Below, piece after piece: positions 40,592 through 49,282 of a stretch of DNA of 64,000 nucleotides. The position numbers and the translations under genes were made by a program. The notes beneath the pieces are model-generated. The model was not told the DNA's origin. It searched no databases and saw only the letters and a program-made list of their open reading frames with translations. Source of the stretch: Anaerohalosphaeraceae bacterium (GTDB taxonomy: Bacteria; Planctomycetota; Phycisphaerae; Sedimentisphaerales; Anaerohalosphaeraceae); the NCBI GenBank assembly GCA_037479115.1, contig JBBFLK010000003.1:1-64000 (forward strand). The letters run 5' to 3'. The stretch's first letter is position 1. The number at the start of each line of letters is the position of its first letter.

Positions 40592-41588
40592 GGATATTCC
40601 GTTCTTCCTGCGCTCGTTCAAAAGCGCTCTGGAGAATAGCGCCGATCAGTTCTTCATACGTCATGCCTTCCTGGGCGGCAATCATCGGAAGGTCAGAATG
40701 GGTCGGATGCAGCCCGGCCAGGGGGTTGACTTCCAGAAAATACGGCCGATTCTGCGCATCGCACCGTATATCGACCCGGCCTGCATCGCGGCATTCGAGC
40801 ACCTGATAACACCGCAGGGCCAGACTTTCGATGGATTGTTTCAGAGCCGCTTCCCGAAGCGGAGAATACCGAATCCGCGTTTCACATTCTTCTTTGTTCA
40901 GGTAGGAATAAATCGGGGGCTGATTTTTGTCGGCGACCTCGATTTCCATCGTCCCGATTACACGGGCTTTGGACCCCGTGCCGACAATCCCGACGGTGAA
41001 TTCGCGTCCGGCCAGGTACTCTTCCACCAGAACGGGCTGCTTGTGCTGCTCCAGCAGATTTCGGCAGACCCGCTTGAGCTGCGCCGGATTTTCAACTTTG
41101 GAGTTTGGGTCGATTCCCTTGCCGGTTCCTTCAGCCAGCGGTTTGGCAAAAAGAGGATACCGCAGTGCGACGGATTGGATGTCTTCCGCCCGGCGCACGA
41201 CGGCAAACGCCGGCGTGGACAGCCCTTCATACGCCACCAGTTTCTTGGCGACCGCCTTGTCGAGTGTGGCTGCACAGACCAGCGGGTCGGAAAACGTGTA
41301 CGGAATCTGATACAGCTCCAGCACAGCAGGCACCTGGGCCTCTCGACTTCTGCCTTTGAGCCCTTCGGCAATGGTAAAGACCAAATCCCATCGTTTTCCG
41401 GCCGTGAGGGCACGGCACAGCGCCCAGCCGTTGCCGATGCGTTCCACTTCGTATCCGAGCGACTCAATGGCCTGATGAAGGCAGTCAATCGTGCTGTCGG
41501 AGTCAAACTCCGCCACATCCTCCGGCGTGAAGCCGGCGGATAAATAGTCTCTTCGCAAATCGTAAACCAGGCCGATTTTTTTCTTCAT
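40566..41588 (-). CDS. ATP-grasp amino-acid ligase (D-Ala-D-Ala-ligase-like), first copy
   Basis: 340 aa with N-terminus KIGLVYDLRRDYL. It has a Ddl-like first domain (DSDSTIDCLHQAIESLGYEVERIG; WDLVFTIAEGLKGRSREAQVP) and an ATP-grasp core: PLFAKPLAEGTGKGID (about residue 135), PVLVEEYLAGREFTVGIVG (about 185), and RVDIRCDAQNRPYFLEVNPLAGLHP (about 275-300). It is closer to Ddl than the second copy. It is placed between kamA and the second ligase, 35 bp after kamA. It likely activates a carboxylate as acyl phosphate for peptide-like bond formation. Confidence 0.87.
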   Translation of the reverse strand: MKKKIGLVYDLRRDYLSAGFTPEDVAEFDSDSTIDCLHQAIESLGYEVERIGNGWALCRALTAGKRWDLVFTIAEGLKGRSREAQVPAVLELYQIPYTFSDPLVCAATLDKAVAKKLVAYEGLSTPAFAVVRRAEDIQSVALRYPLFAKPLAEGTGKGIDPNSKVENPAQLKRVCRNLLEQHKQPVLVEEYLAGREFTVGIVGTGSKARVIGTMEIEVADKNQPPIYSYLNKEECETRIRYSPLREAALKQSIESLALRCYQVLECRDAGRVDIRCDAQNRPYFLEVNPLAGLHPTHSDLPMIAAQEGMTYEELIGAILQSAFERAQEERNIHGRRPCIV

Positions 41589-41623
41589 AGGATTCTAAGT
41601 TTTCGAGGCTCAGCGGTTCCGAA

Positions 41624-42988
41624 TCATGAGTCGAACAGAAAACCGGTGGCATCCAGTCCGGAGCGATTCCGGATTTTTTCCCGCCGCTGTCCCCGGAGGG
41701 TTCTGGCCGGCTGAATGACCGACGCTTTGCCCGCCGCCAGTTCCCATACGCCGGGGGTTCCGTGGAGTTCGGTCTGTTCATCCGGGATGGTTTCCACGCC
41801 GGGTTCGGGATAGTGAATCAGAAGTCCTTCGTAGTTGCGCAGAACCGTATGAGTCGGGCTCATCGAAACAACATAGTTGGGAAGGACCGGAATTTTGCCG
41901 CCCCCGTGCGGTGCATCCACGACGAACGTGGGGATGGCGATTCCGCTCAGACGCCCCCGCAGATATTCCATGATTTCAATGCCGGCCCGTACGGAGGTTC
42001 GGAAATGCTCTACGCCGCGGACCAGGTCGCATTGATACAGATAATAGGGCCGCACCCGAATCCGCACCAGGCCCCGATACAGTTCTTCGAGCACCTGTGG
42101 CCGGTCATTCACCCCGCGGAGCAGGACGGACTGATTGCCCAGCGGAATCCCGGCATCCGCCAGCTTGCCGCAGGCTGCGGAGGATTCCGCCGTCAGTTCG
42201 TTCGGATGATTGAAGTGAGTATTGATCCACAGCGGGTGGTATTTGCGGAGCATCTGAACCAGGGCATCCGTGATGCGCATCGGCAGCACGACAGGCACCC
42301 GGGTGCCGATGCGGATGACCTGAACCGACGGCACGGAACGAACCGCCGACAGCACCGATTCAAGCGCGGCGTCTGCCATCGTCAGCGGGTCGCCTCCGGA
42401 GATAATCACATCGCAGATTTCCGGATGGGCCTGAAGGTATTCGACGACCTGGCGAAGACGGCGGGAGGAAATCGCCGTTTCCCGCGTGCCGGCGATGCGC
42501 TTGCGCGTGCAGTGCCGGCAGTACATCGAACAGGTTGTCGTGGCAATCAAAAGGGCTCGGTCTTTATACCGGTGAATCAGCCCGGGGACCGGCATGTCCA
42601 CATGTTCTTCCAGCGGGTCCTCGCTCAGGCAGGGCGGGTCCGACAGTTCCTGCGGATTCGGAATGCTCATCCGGAAAATCGGGTCCGATAAATCCGGCAC
42701 GCGAATCAGGGAGGCATAATACGGGGTGATGGCCATCGGATATTTGCTGATGACCGCTTTCAGGTCGGCCCGCTCTGACAGGCCCGGCAGATACGCCGAC
42801 AGCTGTTCGAGCGTGCGAATCCGATTTCGGATTTGCCACCGCCAATCATTCCAGAGCGAGTCTCTGGAAGAAACGGCAGGACAGTCTGGGGCAGGGGAGG
42901 GCGGCTCTTCCGCCCTCGGTCTACTCGGAGGTTCCGAAGATTGCTCTTCTTCACGTGACGCAGCGAGAGAAGTCACTTGGGGCTGCAT
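41624..42988 (-). CDS. kamA: Radical-SAM lysine 2,3-aminomutase family protein
   Basis: 454 aa; start at MQPQVTSLAAS after AAGGAAC (a further in-frame ATG at 43018 would overlap tetR). The radical-SAM [4Fe-4S] motif is CSMYCRHC (about residue 150). The PLP Lys sits in VVDAPHGGGKIP (about residue 340). The two Asp that hold lysine in characterised enzymes are conserved (YQCDLVRGVEHFR and VVDAPHGGGK). That argues for L-lysine to beta-lysine conversion rather than glutamate 2,3-aminomutase. It is longer than EpmB and has an N-terminal Pro/Glu-rich extension (residues 8-40). It sits 17 bp after tetR and before two amino-acid ligases and a GNAT. Confidence 0.88.
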   Translation of the reverse strand: MQPQVTSLAASREEEQSSEPPSRPRAEEPPSPAPDCPAVSSRDSLWNDWRWQIRNRIRTLEQLSAYLPGLSERADLKAVISKYPMAITPYYASLIRVPDLSDPIFRMSIPNPQELSDPPCLSEDPLEEHVDMPVPGLIHRYKDRALLIATTTCSMYCRHCTRKRIAGTRETAISSRRLRQVVEYLQAHPEICDVIISGGDPLTMADAALESVLSAVRSVPSVQVIRIGTRVPVVLPMRITDALVQMLRKYHPLWINTHFNHPNELTAESSAACGKLADAGIPLGNQSVLLRGVNDRPQVLEELYRGLVRIRVRPYYLYQCDLVRGVEHFRTSVRAGIEIMEYLRGRLSGIAIPTFVVDAPHGGGKIPVLPNYVVSMSPTHTVLRNYEGLLIHYPEPGVETIPDEQTELHGTPGVWELAAGKASVIQPARTLRGQRREKIRNRSGLDATGFLFDS

Positions 42989-43005
42989 AAGCTGAGTTCC
43001 TTTTC

Positions 43006-43665
43006 CTATGGTTGCCATTCTTTATTTTCCGGTAAATATCCCAAAAACGAGGATAAGCTCTTTACAAAACTCTGCCGAAGCGGCTGGATGCTGGATTCAA
43101 CCTGTTCCATCTCCATTCCAATCATAGCAAAGGAGAAGAAGCCGAAAACGAACCCTGCCACAGCACACGCCAGACGTCGGATTTTCATCGGGTCAATCTT
43201 TTCTCCGACAAAGGGAGTGAGCAGATGTTCCAGCTCGTGGAGATACCGCTCATAGGGGCCTTCCATTTTTTCGGAAATCCGACGTTCCAGTTTTACCAGC
43301 AGTCTGCCCTGAAATAAAAGAATAAACTTTTCATTTTCTTCCAAAAAAAACTTATAGTGGGCATCCAAAAGGTGTTCGAGCGCCTCCGGAAGGGTTTTGA
43401 TGGGTTTGCTGACGTTTCGGAGCCGTTCGAGCAGTTCATCAATGGATAAATCGACAAGATAGGTAGCGATTTCTTCTTTATCTTGAAAATGCCGATAGAA
43501 CGTGCCTTTGCCGAGGTCGGCTCTTTGGGTAATGTCCTCAATTGTGGTTGCGTCGAGTCCATATTCTGTGAAAACTTCCAGTGCGGCCGCGAGAAGTTTT
43601 CGCCGGGTCCTGTCGGCTCTTTTATCCGCACGAGTTATATTGCTTTTTTCTGCACCAATCATCAT
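43006..43665 (-). CDS. TetR-family regulator of the kamA operon
   Basis: 219 aa; helix-turn-helix is TTIEDITQRADLGKGTFYRHF (about residues 35-55; its N-terminal RADRTRRKLLAAALEVFTEYG is typical). The C-terminal ligand domain has hydrophobic helices (FVFGFFSFAMIGMEME). Start chosen at the first of two ATGs just after the -10 box, so the mRNA would be nearly leaderless; a third ATG at 43677 lies inside the promoter. The promoter is covered by a 32-bp palindrome, consistent with autoregulation. It is 17 bp upstream of kamA, so the whole operon is probably under its control. Confidence 0.85.
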   Translation of the reverse strand: MMIGAEKSNITRADKRADRTRRKLLAAALEVFTEYGLDATTIEDITQRADLGKGTFYRHFQDKEEIATYLVDLSIDELLERLRNVSKPIKTLPEALEHLLDAHYKFFLEENEKFILLFQGRLLVKLERRISEKMEGPYERYLHELEHLLTPFVGEKIDPMKIRRLACAVAGFVFGFFSFAMIGMEMEQVESSIQPLRQSFVKSLSSFLGYLPENKEWQP

Positions 43666-43670
43666 ATAAG

Positions 43671-43702
43671 TGACCATATAGTCAGGTCTGACTATTTGGT
43701 CA
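43671..43702. promoter_or_regulatory. 32-bp TetR-type operator palindrome
   Basis: TGACCATATAGTCAG (43671-43685), two bases, then CTGACTATTTGGTCA (43688-43702): 15+2+15 with one mismatched pair. It covers the -35 to -10 region of the tetR promoter, the position expected for a repressor operator. Confidence 0.8.
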
Positions 43703-43703
43703 A
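43675..43703 (-). promoter_or_regulatory. Promoter of the tetR-kamA operon
   Basis: On the minus strand TTGACC (43698-43703), a 17-bp spacer and TATATG (43675-43680). A transcript starting about 7 bp downstream would begin about 3 bp before the tetR ATG, suggesting leaderless translation. Confidence 0.7.
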
Positions 43704-43764
43704 CTTCTTTTCGGAAATTTCTTTTAATTTCTTAATTTTTTTATAAAAACGAGTAAAAATATCG

Positions 43765-43800
43765 CTGTAGTAGGTGCGTCCGATAATGAAAATACTACAG
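43765..43800 (+). promoter_or_regulatory. Inverted repeat upstream of the U32 gene
   Basis: CTGTAGTA (43765-43772) and TACTACAG (43793-43800) are perfect inverted repeats separated by 20 bp, ending 23 bp before the U32 start. It is unlike the TetR operator. It could be an operator or leader hairpin. Confidence 0.4.
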
Positions 43801-43823
43801 ATTGTTGTTAAGGTTCACCAAAC

Positions 43824-45023
43824 ATGACGGAGCTGCTGGCCCCTGCCGGAACTCTCGAAAAGTTGAAATGGGCGGTCGCCTACGGGGCGGATTCCGTCTA
43901 TTTTGGATTGGAATTTGGTTCTTTGAGAAATTTCGCGGGGAATTTTACGCTTGAAGACGCAAAAGAGGGTCTATTGTATCTTCATAATATGGGTAAAAAA
44001 GGGTATGCGGCACTAAATATTTTTCCATTTTCGGATGAATATAGTCGATTGATTTCCGATGCTTTCGCCCTTCAGGATATGTCGATTGACGGAATTATTG
44101 TTTCCGATATCGGTGTGTTAACCGCGCTGCGAAAAAAGGGGTTCAAAGCCCCGATTCATATCAGTACTCAGGCCAATACACTCAGCTGGCAGACCGCTCT
44201 GGCCTACAAAGAATTGGGCGCTGAGCGGGTCATTCTGGCGCGGGAGTTATCGCTTGAGCAGCTGGCGGAGATTCAAAAACACCTGAAAGGCCGGATGGAA
44301 ACAGAAGTTTTCATCCATGGGGCGGTTTGTTTTTCTTATTCCGGCCGCTGTGCCCTCAGCGACTACATGACCGGCTACCGCGCCAATCGCGGGGAATGCA
44401 AACAGCCCTGTCGGTATCAGTATTTTGTGGTCGAGGAAAAGAGGCCGGGAAAATATATGCCGGTTTTTGAAGACAATCGAGGTCTTTATTTGTTCAATTC
44501 CAAAGACCTCGCTTTATTTGAGTATCTGCCCCAATTAAGAGAAATGGGGATTTGCTCTTTTAAGATTGAAGGACGGATGAAATCGATTCATTATATTGCG
44601 ACTGTCGTCTCTTTTTATCGTCAGCTGCTGGACGGAAAAACCTTCACAAAAGAGCAGGCCCTCGACTGGCTCAATCGCGTGCCCAATCGGGGCTATACAG
44701 CCGGTTTTATCAAGGGCTCGTTTTTGCCGGAGGATTATTCCTGGGACAAAAGTGTGTCGGCGGGCACCAGCCGGTTTGTCGCCAATGTTCTTGAGACTCG
44801 GCCGGATGGGTGCACCCTTCGTGTTCGAAATACAATTGCTTCCGGCGAGACGTTTGAAGTGCTTTCACCCGGCGGACGTCTGTCCAGCGTCCGGATGCCC
44901 CAGCCGCTGAACCATACGGACGGGACGGTGTCAGAGACGGCCAAAAACGGGGACTGTTTGGAATTGCCGGATTCCCTGCCCGAATATGCCGTTTTACGCC
45001 GGATTGAAGTTGAATCAGCATAA
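43824..45023 (+). CDS. Peptidase U32 family protein (RNA-hydroxylation type)
   Basis: 399 aa. N-terminal ELLAPAGTLEKLKWAVAYGADSVYFG is the standard U32 opening; STQANTLSWQTALAYKELGAERVILARELSLEQ forms the barrel. The signature with Cys cluster is FIHGAVCFSYSGRCALSDYMTGYRANRGECKQPCRYQY (four Cys, about residues 170-195), probably an iron-sulfur or metal site. Relatives TrhP and RlhA hydroxylate tRNA or 23S rRNA bases; the old name collagenase is misleading. Length fits TrhP-like members. It directly precedes murC by 41 bp. Confidence 0.85.
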   Translation: MTELLAPAGTLEKLKWAVAYGADSVYFGLEFGSLRNFAGNFTLEDAKEGLLYLHNMGKKGYAALNIFPFSDEYSRLISDAFALQDMSIDGIIVSDIGVLTALRKKGFKAPIHISTQANTLSWQTALAYKELGAERVILARELSLEQLAEIQKHLKGRMETEVFIHGAVCFSYSGRCALSDYMTGYRANRGECKQPCRYQYFVVEEKRPGKYMPVFEDNRGLYLFNSKDLALFEYLPQLREMGICSFKIEGRMKSIHYIATVVSFYRQLLDGKTFTKEQALDWLNRVPNRGYTAGFIKGSFLPEDYSWDKSVSAGTSRFVANVLETRPDGCTLRVRNTIASGETFEVLSPGGRLSSVRMPQPLNHTDGTVSETAKNGDCLELPDSLPEYAVLRRIEVESA

Positions 45024-45064
45024 AGACAGGGATATAAAGGGTGCGTTGTTTTCACGGAGAAGAC

Positions 45065-46459
45065 ATGGAATCGTTTCTTGGCAAAAAATATCATTTTATC
45101 GGCATCGGCGGGATTGGGACCAGCGGGCTGGCCAAGATGCTGCTCAAGCACGGGGCCGTTGTTTCCGGGTCCGATATGGCCGACAGTGCAGTGCTGGAAG
45201 AGATGGCCTCGATGGGAATCCGGATTTGTCTGGGGCACAGTCCGGAGAATATTCCGGCGGATGCGGATGCGGTAGTCATCAGTGCGGCCATTTCGGCCGG
45301 CAACCCGGAGCTGGCACGGGCCGGAGAGCTGGGAATCCGCATTTATAAGTATGCCGAAATGCTCGGTCGGCTGTTTGGGGAATATCAGGGGATTGCGGTG
45401 GCGGGCACGCACGGCAAGAGCACAACCAGCGCCTGGATTGCCTATCTGCTCGAAAAGGCCGGCCGGTCGCCGACGTTTCTGATTGGCGCCCATGTGCCGC
45501 AGATGGGGGGCTCCAGCGGAATCGGAGACGGGCCCTTTTTTGTGGCGGAGGCCTGCGAATATGACCGAAGTTTCCTGAATCTTCGGCCTTCCATCGGGGT
45601 GATTCTGAATATCGAGCAGGACCATCTGGATTACTACAGAGACGAAGAGGAAATCGTGGACGCCTTTACGGACTTTGCCGCAGGCATCCGTCCGGGAGGC
45701 GTGCTGATTGCCAACGGCCAGGACAAAAATACCCTTCGTCTGCTTCGCCGTCTGAACGGACAAATTCAGGTTCGAACGTTCGGACGCAGCGAATCCTGCG
45801 ATTACTCCGCCGGCCGGCTGTTTCTGCGGGAAGGGTGTTATGAGTTTGAGTTGTGCGAAAGAGGAGCGGTTCTGGGGCTGGCGAGGCTGTCGATTCCGGG
45901 AATCCACAATGTCGATAATGCCCTCGCGGTGACGGCGGCCTGTCTGTCCGCCGGCTTGTCGGCGGAGGCCCTGCTGCAGCATCTGGGGGGCTTTACCGGC
46001 ATTGACCGCCGGCTGATGCTCAAAGGTCAGGCCCGCGGCATTATTGTCCTGGATGATTATGCACACCATCCTACGGAGATTCGGGCCTCTCTTTTGGCAA
46101 TTCGAGAGCGCTACCGTCCCCGGCGGCTCTGGTGTGTTTTCCAGCCCCATCAATACAGTCGGACCCGTTTTTTACTTGATGATTTTGCAGAAAGTTTTAA
46201 TCTGGCCGATACAACCATCGTCCCGGAAATCTATTTTGTGCGGGATACCGCCGAGAGCCGCAGGATGGTGAATGCGGAAGTGCTGGTGGAACGGATACGC
46301 CGAACCGGAAGCGAGGCGGTTTTTATCCGCGATTTTCCGGGCATTGCGTCTTATTTGAAAGAACATGTACAATCCGGCGATGTGGTGGTAACGATGGGTG
46401 CCGGAACCATCTGGAAGGTGGCCGATGAATATCTTCAGTGGCTTAGAACACATTGTTAA
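45065..46459 (+). CDS. murC: UDP-N-acetylmuramate-L-alanine ligase
   Basis: 464 aa; start at MESFLGKKYHFIGIGGIG after GGAGAA. It has the N-terminal UDP-binding Rossmann domain, AVAGTHGKSTTSAW (ATP P-loop, about residue 110), NIEQDHLDYYRDEEE (metal/His, about 182-195) and VLDDYAHHPTEI (about 335). It adds L-Ala to UDP-MurNAc in peptidoglycan synthesis. Its stop lies 35 bp inside murB. First of a murC-murB-ddl-ftsQ run on the plus strand. Confidence 0.95.
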   Translation: MESFLGKKYHFIGIGGIGTSGLAKMLLKHGAVVSGSDMADSAVLEEMASMGIRICLGHSPENIPADADAVVISAAISAGNPELARAGELGIRIYKYAEMLGRLFGEYQGIAVAGTHGKSTTSAWIAYLLEKAGRSPTFLIGAHVPQMGGSSGIGDGPFFVAEACEYDRSFLNLRPSIGVILNIEQDHLDYYRDEEEIVDAFTDFAAGIRPGGVLIANGQDKNTLRLLRRLNGQIQVRTFGRSESCDYSAGRLFLREGCYEFELCERGAVLGLARLSIPGIHNVDNALAVTAACLSAGLSAEALLQHLGGFTGIDRRLMLKGQARGIIVLDDYAHHPTEIRASLLAIRERYRPRRLWCVFQPHQYSRTRFLLDDFAESFNLADTTIVPEIYFVRDTAESRRMVNAEVLVERIRRTGSEAVFIRDFPGIASYLKEHVQSGDVVVTMGAGTIWKVADEYLQWLRTHC

Positions 46460-47303
46460 GGAAAAGTGTCCGCTGGCTCCTTATACCTGGTACGGCCTGG
46501 GCGGGCCGGCGGATTATCTGATTCTTCCGCAAAGCCGGGAGCAGATTGCCGAGGTCCTTCGCCGGTGTCAGGACCATCAGCTGCCGGTGCGGGTCCTCGG
46601 ATTCGGCTCCAATCTGCTTGTGAGCGATGAAGGGGTGCGCGGAGCGGTGATTCGGCTGGAGAATCCGGTTTTCTGCGAGTACAAGTTTGACGGCACGACC
46701 CTGAAAGCCGGAGCCGGAGCGAATCTGAACAAGCTGGTTCTCGAATCAGTCCGAAAAGGCCTGGGGGGGCTTGAAGCCCTGACCGGAATTCCGGGGTCCA
46801 TCGGCGGGGCGGTTCGGATGAATGCCGGCGGTCGGTTCGGGGACCTCGGTTCGGTGGTTCAAAGCGTGACCGTTATGAATGCGGAGGGGCAGATTTTCGA
46901 AAAGGCCAAGCCGGAGCTGGTGTTTGATTACCGCAGCACCAATATTACAGCCAAAGTGATTCTGGAGGCCACAATCGAATTGACGGAATCAGACCCGGAA
47001 TCGCTTCTGCAGGTGATTAAAGAGGTCTGGATTTACAAAAAGAACACGCAGCCGCTGGATACCCACAATGCCGGCTGCATTTTCAAGAATCCGCGAGGCC
47101 TGTCCGCCGGTGCTCTGATTGACCGGGCCGGGCTGAAGGGCACGCAAATCGGCGGGGCGGTGGTCAGCGAAAAACACGCCAACTTTATCATTGCGGAAAA
47201 AGGATGCCGGAGCTCCGATGTCAGGCAGCTGATTGATTTAATCCGTACCCGAGTCCGCGAGAAGTTTGATGTTCAGCTCGAGCTGGAGATTGAAATCTGG
47301 TAG
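46425..47303 (+). CDS. murB: UDP-N-acetylenolpyruvoylglucosamine reductase
   Basis: 292 aa FAD enzyme making UDP-MurNAc. TWYGLGGPADYLILP (about residue 20), VRVLGFGSNLLVSDEGVRG (FAD), LTGIPGSIGGAVRMNAGGRFGD (about 120) and the C-terminal GCIFKNPRG with QIGGAVVSEKHANFII (type-I MurB ending) are clear. The start is at MNIFSGLEH after GGAAGGTGG, within the end of murC. Confidence 0.94.
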   Translation: MNIFSGLEHIVKEKCPLAPYTWYGLGGPADYLILPQSREQIAEVLRRCQDHQLPVRVLGFGSNLLVSDEGVRGAVIRLENPVFCEYKFDGTTLKAGAGANLNKLVLESVRKGLGGLEALTGIPGSIGGAVRMNAGGRFGDLGSVVQSVTVMNAEGQIFEKAKPELVFDYRSTNITAKVILEATIELTESDPESLLQVIKEVWIYKKNTQPLDTHNAGCIFKNPRGLSAGALIDRAGLKGTQIGGAVVSEKHANFIIAEKGCRSSDVRQLIDLIRTRVREKFDVQLELEIEIW

Positions 47304-47352
47304 GGCCGCCGGTGCGGGACGGAGCCGTTGCACAGTTTTTCCGGGAAGCAGA

Positions 47353-48321
47353 ATGAAATCGCAAAGAAACAGATTTAAGACGGTGGCGGTGTTGGCAGGG
47401 GGCATCGGCGAAGAGCGTCCGGTCAGCCTTCAAAGCGGGCAGAATGTGTATCAGGCCCTCCAAAAAACGGATTTGGATGTGCGTTTTGCAGACATTCAGC
47501 CGGAGGATTTGTCGATTCTGGATGACCCGTCGATTGACATTTTTTTCCTGATTCTGCACGGCCAGTTCGGCGAGGACGGGCACCTGCAGAAGATTCTGGA
47601 AGAGAAAAACCTGGTCTATACGGGTTCGGATTCGGCGGCCAGCTGTCTGGCTTTTGACAAATGGGCCGCCAAAAAGCGCTTTTGTGAGCAGGCTATTCCG
47701 ACGCCGCCGGCTGTGTATGTGGATGCCGAGGCGGTTGAGGCGGAGCTGCTGGAGGCGATAAACGGTTTGGGGGGCGAGCGTTTTGTGGTCAAGCCGCTGC
47801 GGCAGGGCAGCAGTGTCGGGGTGCAGCTGGTCCGAACGGCTCGCGAGGCGCTGGATGCCGCGCAGGATTGTTTCCGCCGCTTCGGAGACTGTATGGTGGA
47901 GCGGTTTATTCCGGGACGGGAAATCACGGTCGGAATCGTGGACCAGATGATTTTGCCTGTGATTGAAATCCGTCCCAAACGTTCTTTTTATGATTATCAG
48001 GCCAAATATATCGATGAGCAGACGGAGTTTTTGTTTGACACATTCCCGAATGCTCGCGATGTTGCGCTTTTCCAGGAAACCGCGCTGAAAAGTTTCCGGG
48101 CTTTGGGATGCCGGCACTTCGGACGGGTGGATATGATTGTGGATGCGCAGGGGACTCCGTGGGTGTTGGAAATCAATACTCTGCCGGGGTTTACGAGCCA
48201 TTCGCTGCTTCCGATGGCGGCGGCGCGGGCAGGCCTTGATGCAACCGGATTGTGTCTGAAAATCCTGGAGGCGGCCTGGATGGATTTTCAGAAACGGGCA
48301 AGTGAGACCAGAGAACTATGA
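47353..48321 (+). CDS. ddl: D-alanine-D-alanine ligase
   Basis: 322 aa; starts MKSQRNRFKTVAVLAGG after GGAAG. N-terminal GGIGEERPVSLQSGQNV (substrate/His-like region), FLILHGQFGEDGHLQKILEE (about 70), ERFVVKPLRQGSSVGVQLV (ATP-grasp, about 150), FIPGREITVGIVDQ, and VDMIVDAQGTPWVLEINTLPGFTSHSLLP (about 265-290) are all as expected for bacterial Ddl. It makes the D-Ala-D-Ala dipeptide for peptidoglycan. Its last 4 bp overlap ftsQ. Confidence 0.94.
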   Translation: MKSQRNRFKTVAVLAGGIGEERPVSLQSGQNVYQALQKTDLDVRFADIQPEDLSILDDPSIDIFFLILHGQFGEDGHLQKILEEKNLVYTGSDSAASCLAFDKWAAKKRFCEQAIPTPPAVYVDAEAVEAELLEAINGLGGERFVVKPLRQGSSVGVQLVRTAREALDAAQDCFRRFGDCMVERFIPGREITVGIVDQMILPVIEIRPKRSFYDYQAKYIDEQTEFLFDTFPNARDVALFQETALKSFRALGCRHFGRVDMIVDAQGTPWVLEINTLPGFTSHSLLPMAAARAGLDATGLCLKILEAAWMDFQKRASETREL

Positions 48322-49268
48322 AACTGTTTGGCAAGAAAGACCGTCAAAACGGCCGTTCAGGAGGCCTGCTGAGCCGATGGTTCGGGAAAAAGGACGCCCC
48401 GCCTGTCCGGCCGTCGGAAAAAAAGGAATCTGTCTGGCCGGCCCGGGTAAAGATTTGCCTGTCCTGGCTGGTCTGGATTCTGCTCGGAACCGGTCTTGTC
48501 TGGAGTTTCGGCTATCTGAACCAGTATGTCCGAAGGGAATATCCTCAGGCCTTTCAGGACGGCCCGCTGGAACTGGCCAATGTGCCGGAGTGGGTGGAGT
48601 CGTCCTGGATTGATGCCATCAAGGCGGCGGTTGGGAGCGGGTTGTTTGCTCTGGAAGAGGGCTCTGCACGCCGAGTGTGGGAAAAACTGACGGTTTTTTC
48701 CTGGCTGTCGGACGTACGCGTGCAGGCGGTTCCGGGACGTCTTCGGGTCGAGGCGCGGTACCGCAAACCTTGCCTTCAGGTGAAAACCGCTTCCGGAAAG
48801 ACGATTTATCTGGATGAAGAGGCTGTTGTGCTCGATGCCCCCGTGCTGATGTCCCTGCCGATCGTGGAGCTCCGCGGGCTGCCGTCTGAGCGGCTCGGAA
48901 AGGCCGGACAAGTGTCCCGTTCGGAAGAGGCGGTGTCCGTGTTGAAGCTTATCGAAATCCTGCGCCGCATGGATGAAAAATGTTCTCCGAACAAACCTCT
49001 CCTGAATGAAATCAAAGCGGTGGATATTGCCAATTGGGTTGGCGGCCGAAATCCGTCTGCACCGCGGATTATCCTGGAAACCCATGACGGCACTCAGGTT
49101 TACTGGGGCGCTCCTTACGGCAAGGCGGGGGTTTTTCTGGAAGCGGATGAGACGGAAAAACTCTCTTCGCTGTATAACTTTTACATTCGGTCCGGATATA
49201 CGCTGCAGGGCAAAGTCAAGTATCTGGAGCTTCGCACTCCGGTCGGGCAGCGTCCCCGTCCTCGCTGA
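48318..49268 (+). CDS. ftsQ: FtsQ/DivIB-type division protein
   Basis: 316 aa. A basic cytoplasmic N-terminus (residues 1-45) precedes one transmembrane helix (about 48-65, ICLSWLVWILLGTGLVW), then an extracytoplasmic domain with a FtsQ-like pattern: KLTVFSWLSDVRVQAVPGRLRVEARYRKPCL (about 115-150), and a C-terminal strand region ending GKVKYLELRTP. The position after ddl is the classical ftsQ site. It lacks ftsA/ftsZ downstream: the next gene is ftsI in the opposite direction, 14 bp away. FtsQ is called from position, topology and the short motif. Confidence 0.78.
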   Translation: MKLFGKKDRQNGRSGGLLSRWFGKKDAPPVRPSEKKESVWPARVKICLSWLVWILLGTGLVWSFGYLNQYVRREYPQAFQDGPLELANVPEWVESSWIDAIKAAVGSGLFALEEGSARRVWEKLTVFSWLSDVRVQAVPGRLRVEARYRKPCLQVKTASGKTIYLDEEAVVLDAPVLMSLPIVELRGLPSERLGKAGQVSRSEEAVSVLKLIEILRRMDEKCSPNKPLLNEIKAVDIANWVGGRNPSAPRIILETHDGTQVYWGAPYGKAGVFLEADETEKLSSLYNFYIRSGYTLQGKVKYLELRTPVGQRPRPR

Positions 49269-49282
49269 AAAACAAAAAGCCT

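Noticed and set aside
39554-41588. The two ATP-grasp genes as cell-wall Ddl enzymes
   Set aside because: A standard ddl with all signatures is at 47353 in a murC-murB-ddl run; the two ligases sit with kamA and differ in their N-terminal halves.
41624-42988. KamA as EpmB (elongation factor P modification) or as part of lysine fermentation
   Set aside because: It is longer than EpmB, no epmA/efp is near, and no kamB/C/D/E or other fermentation genes are adjacent.
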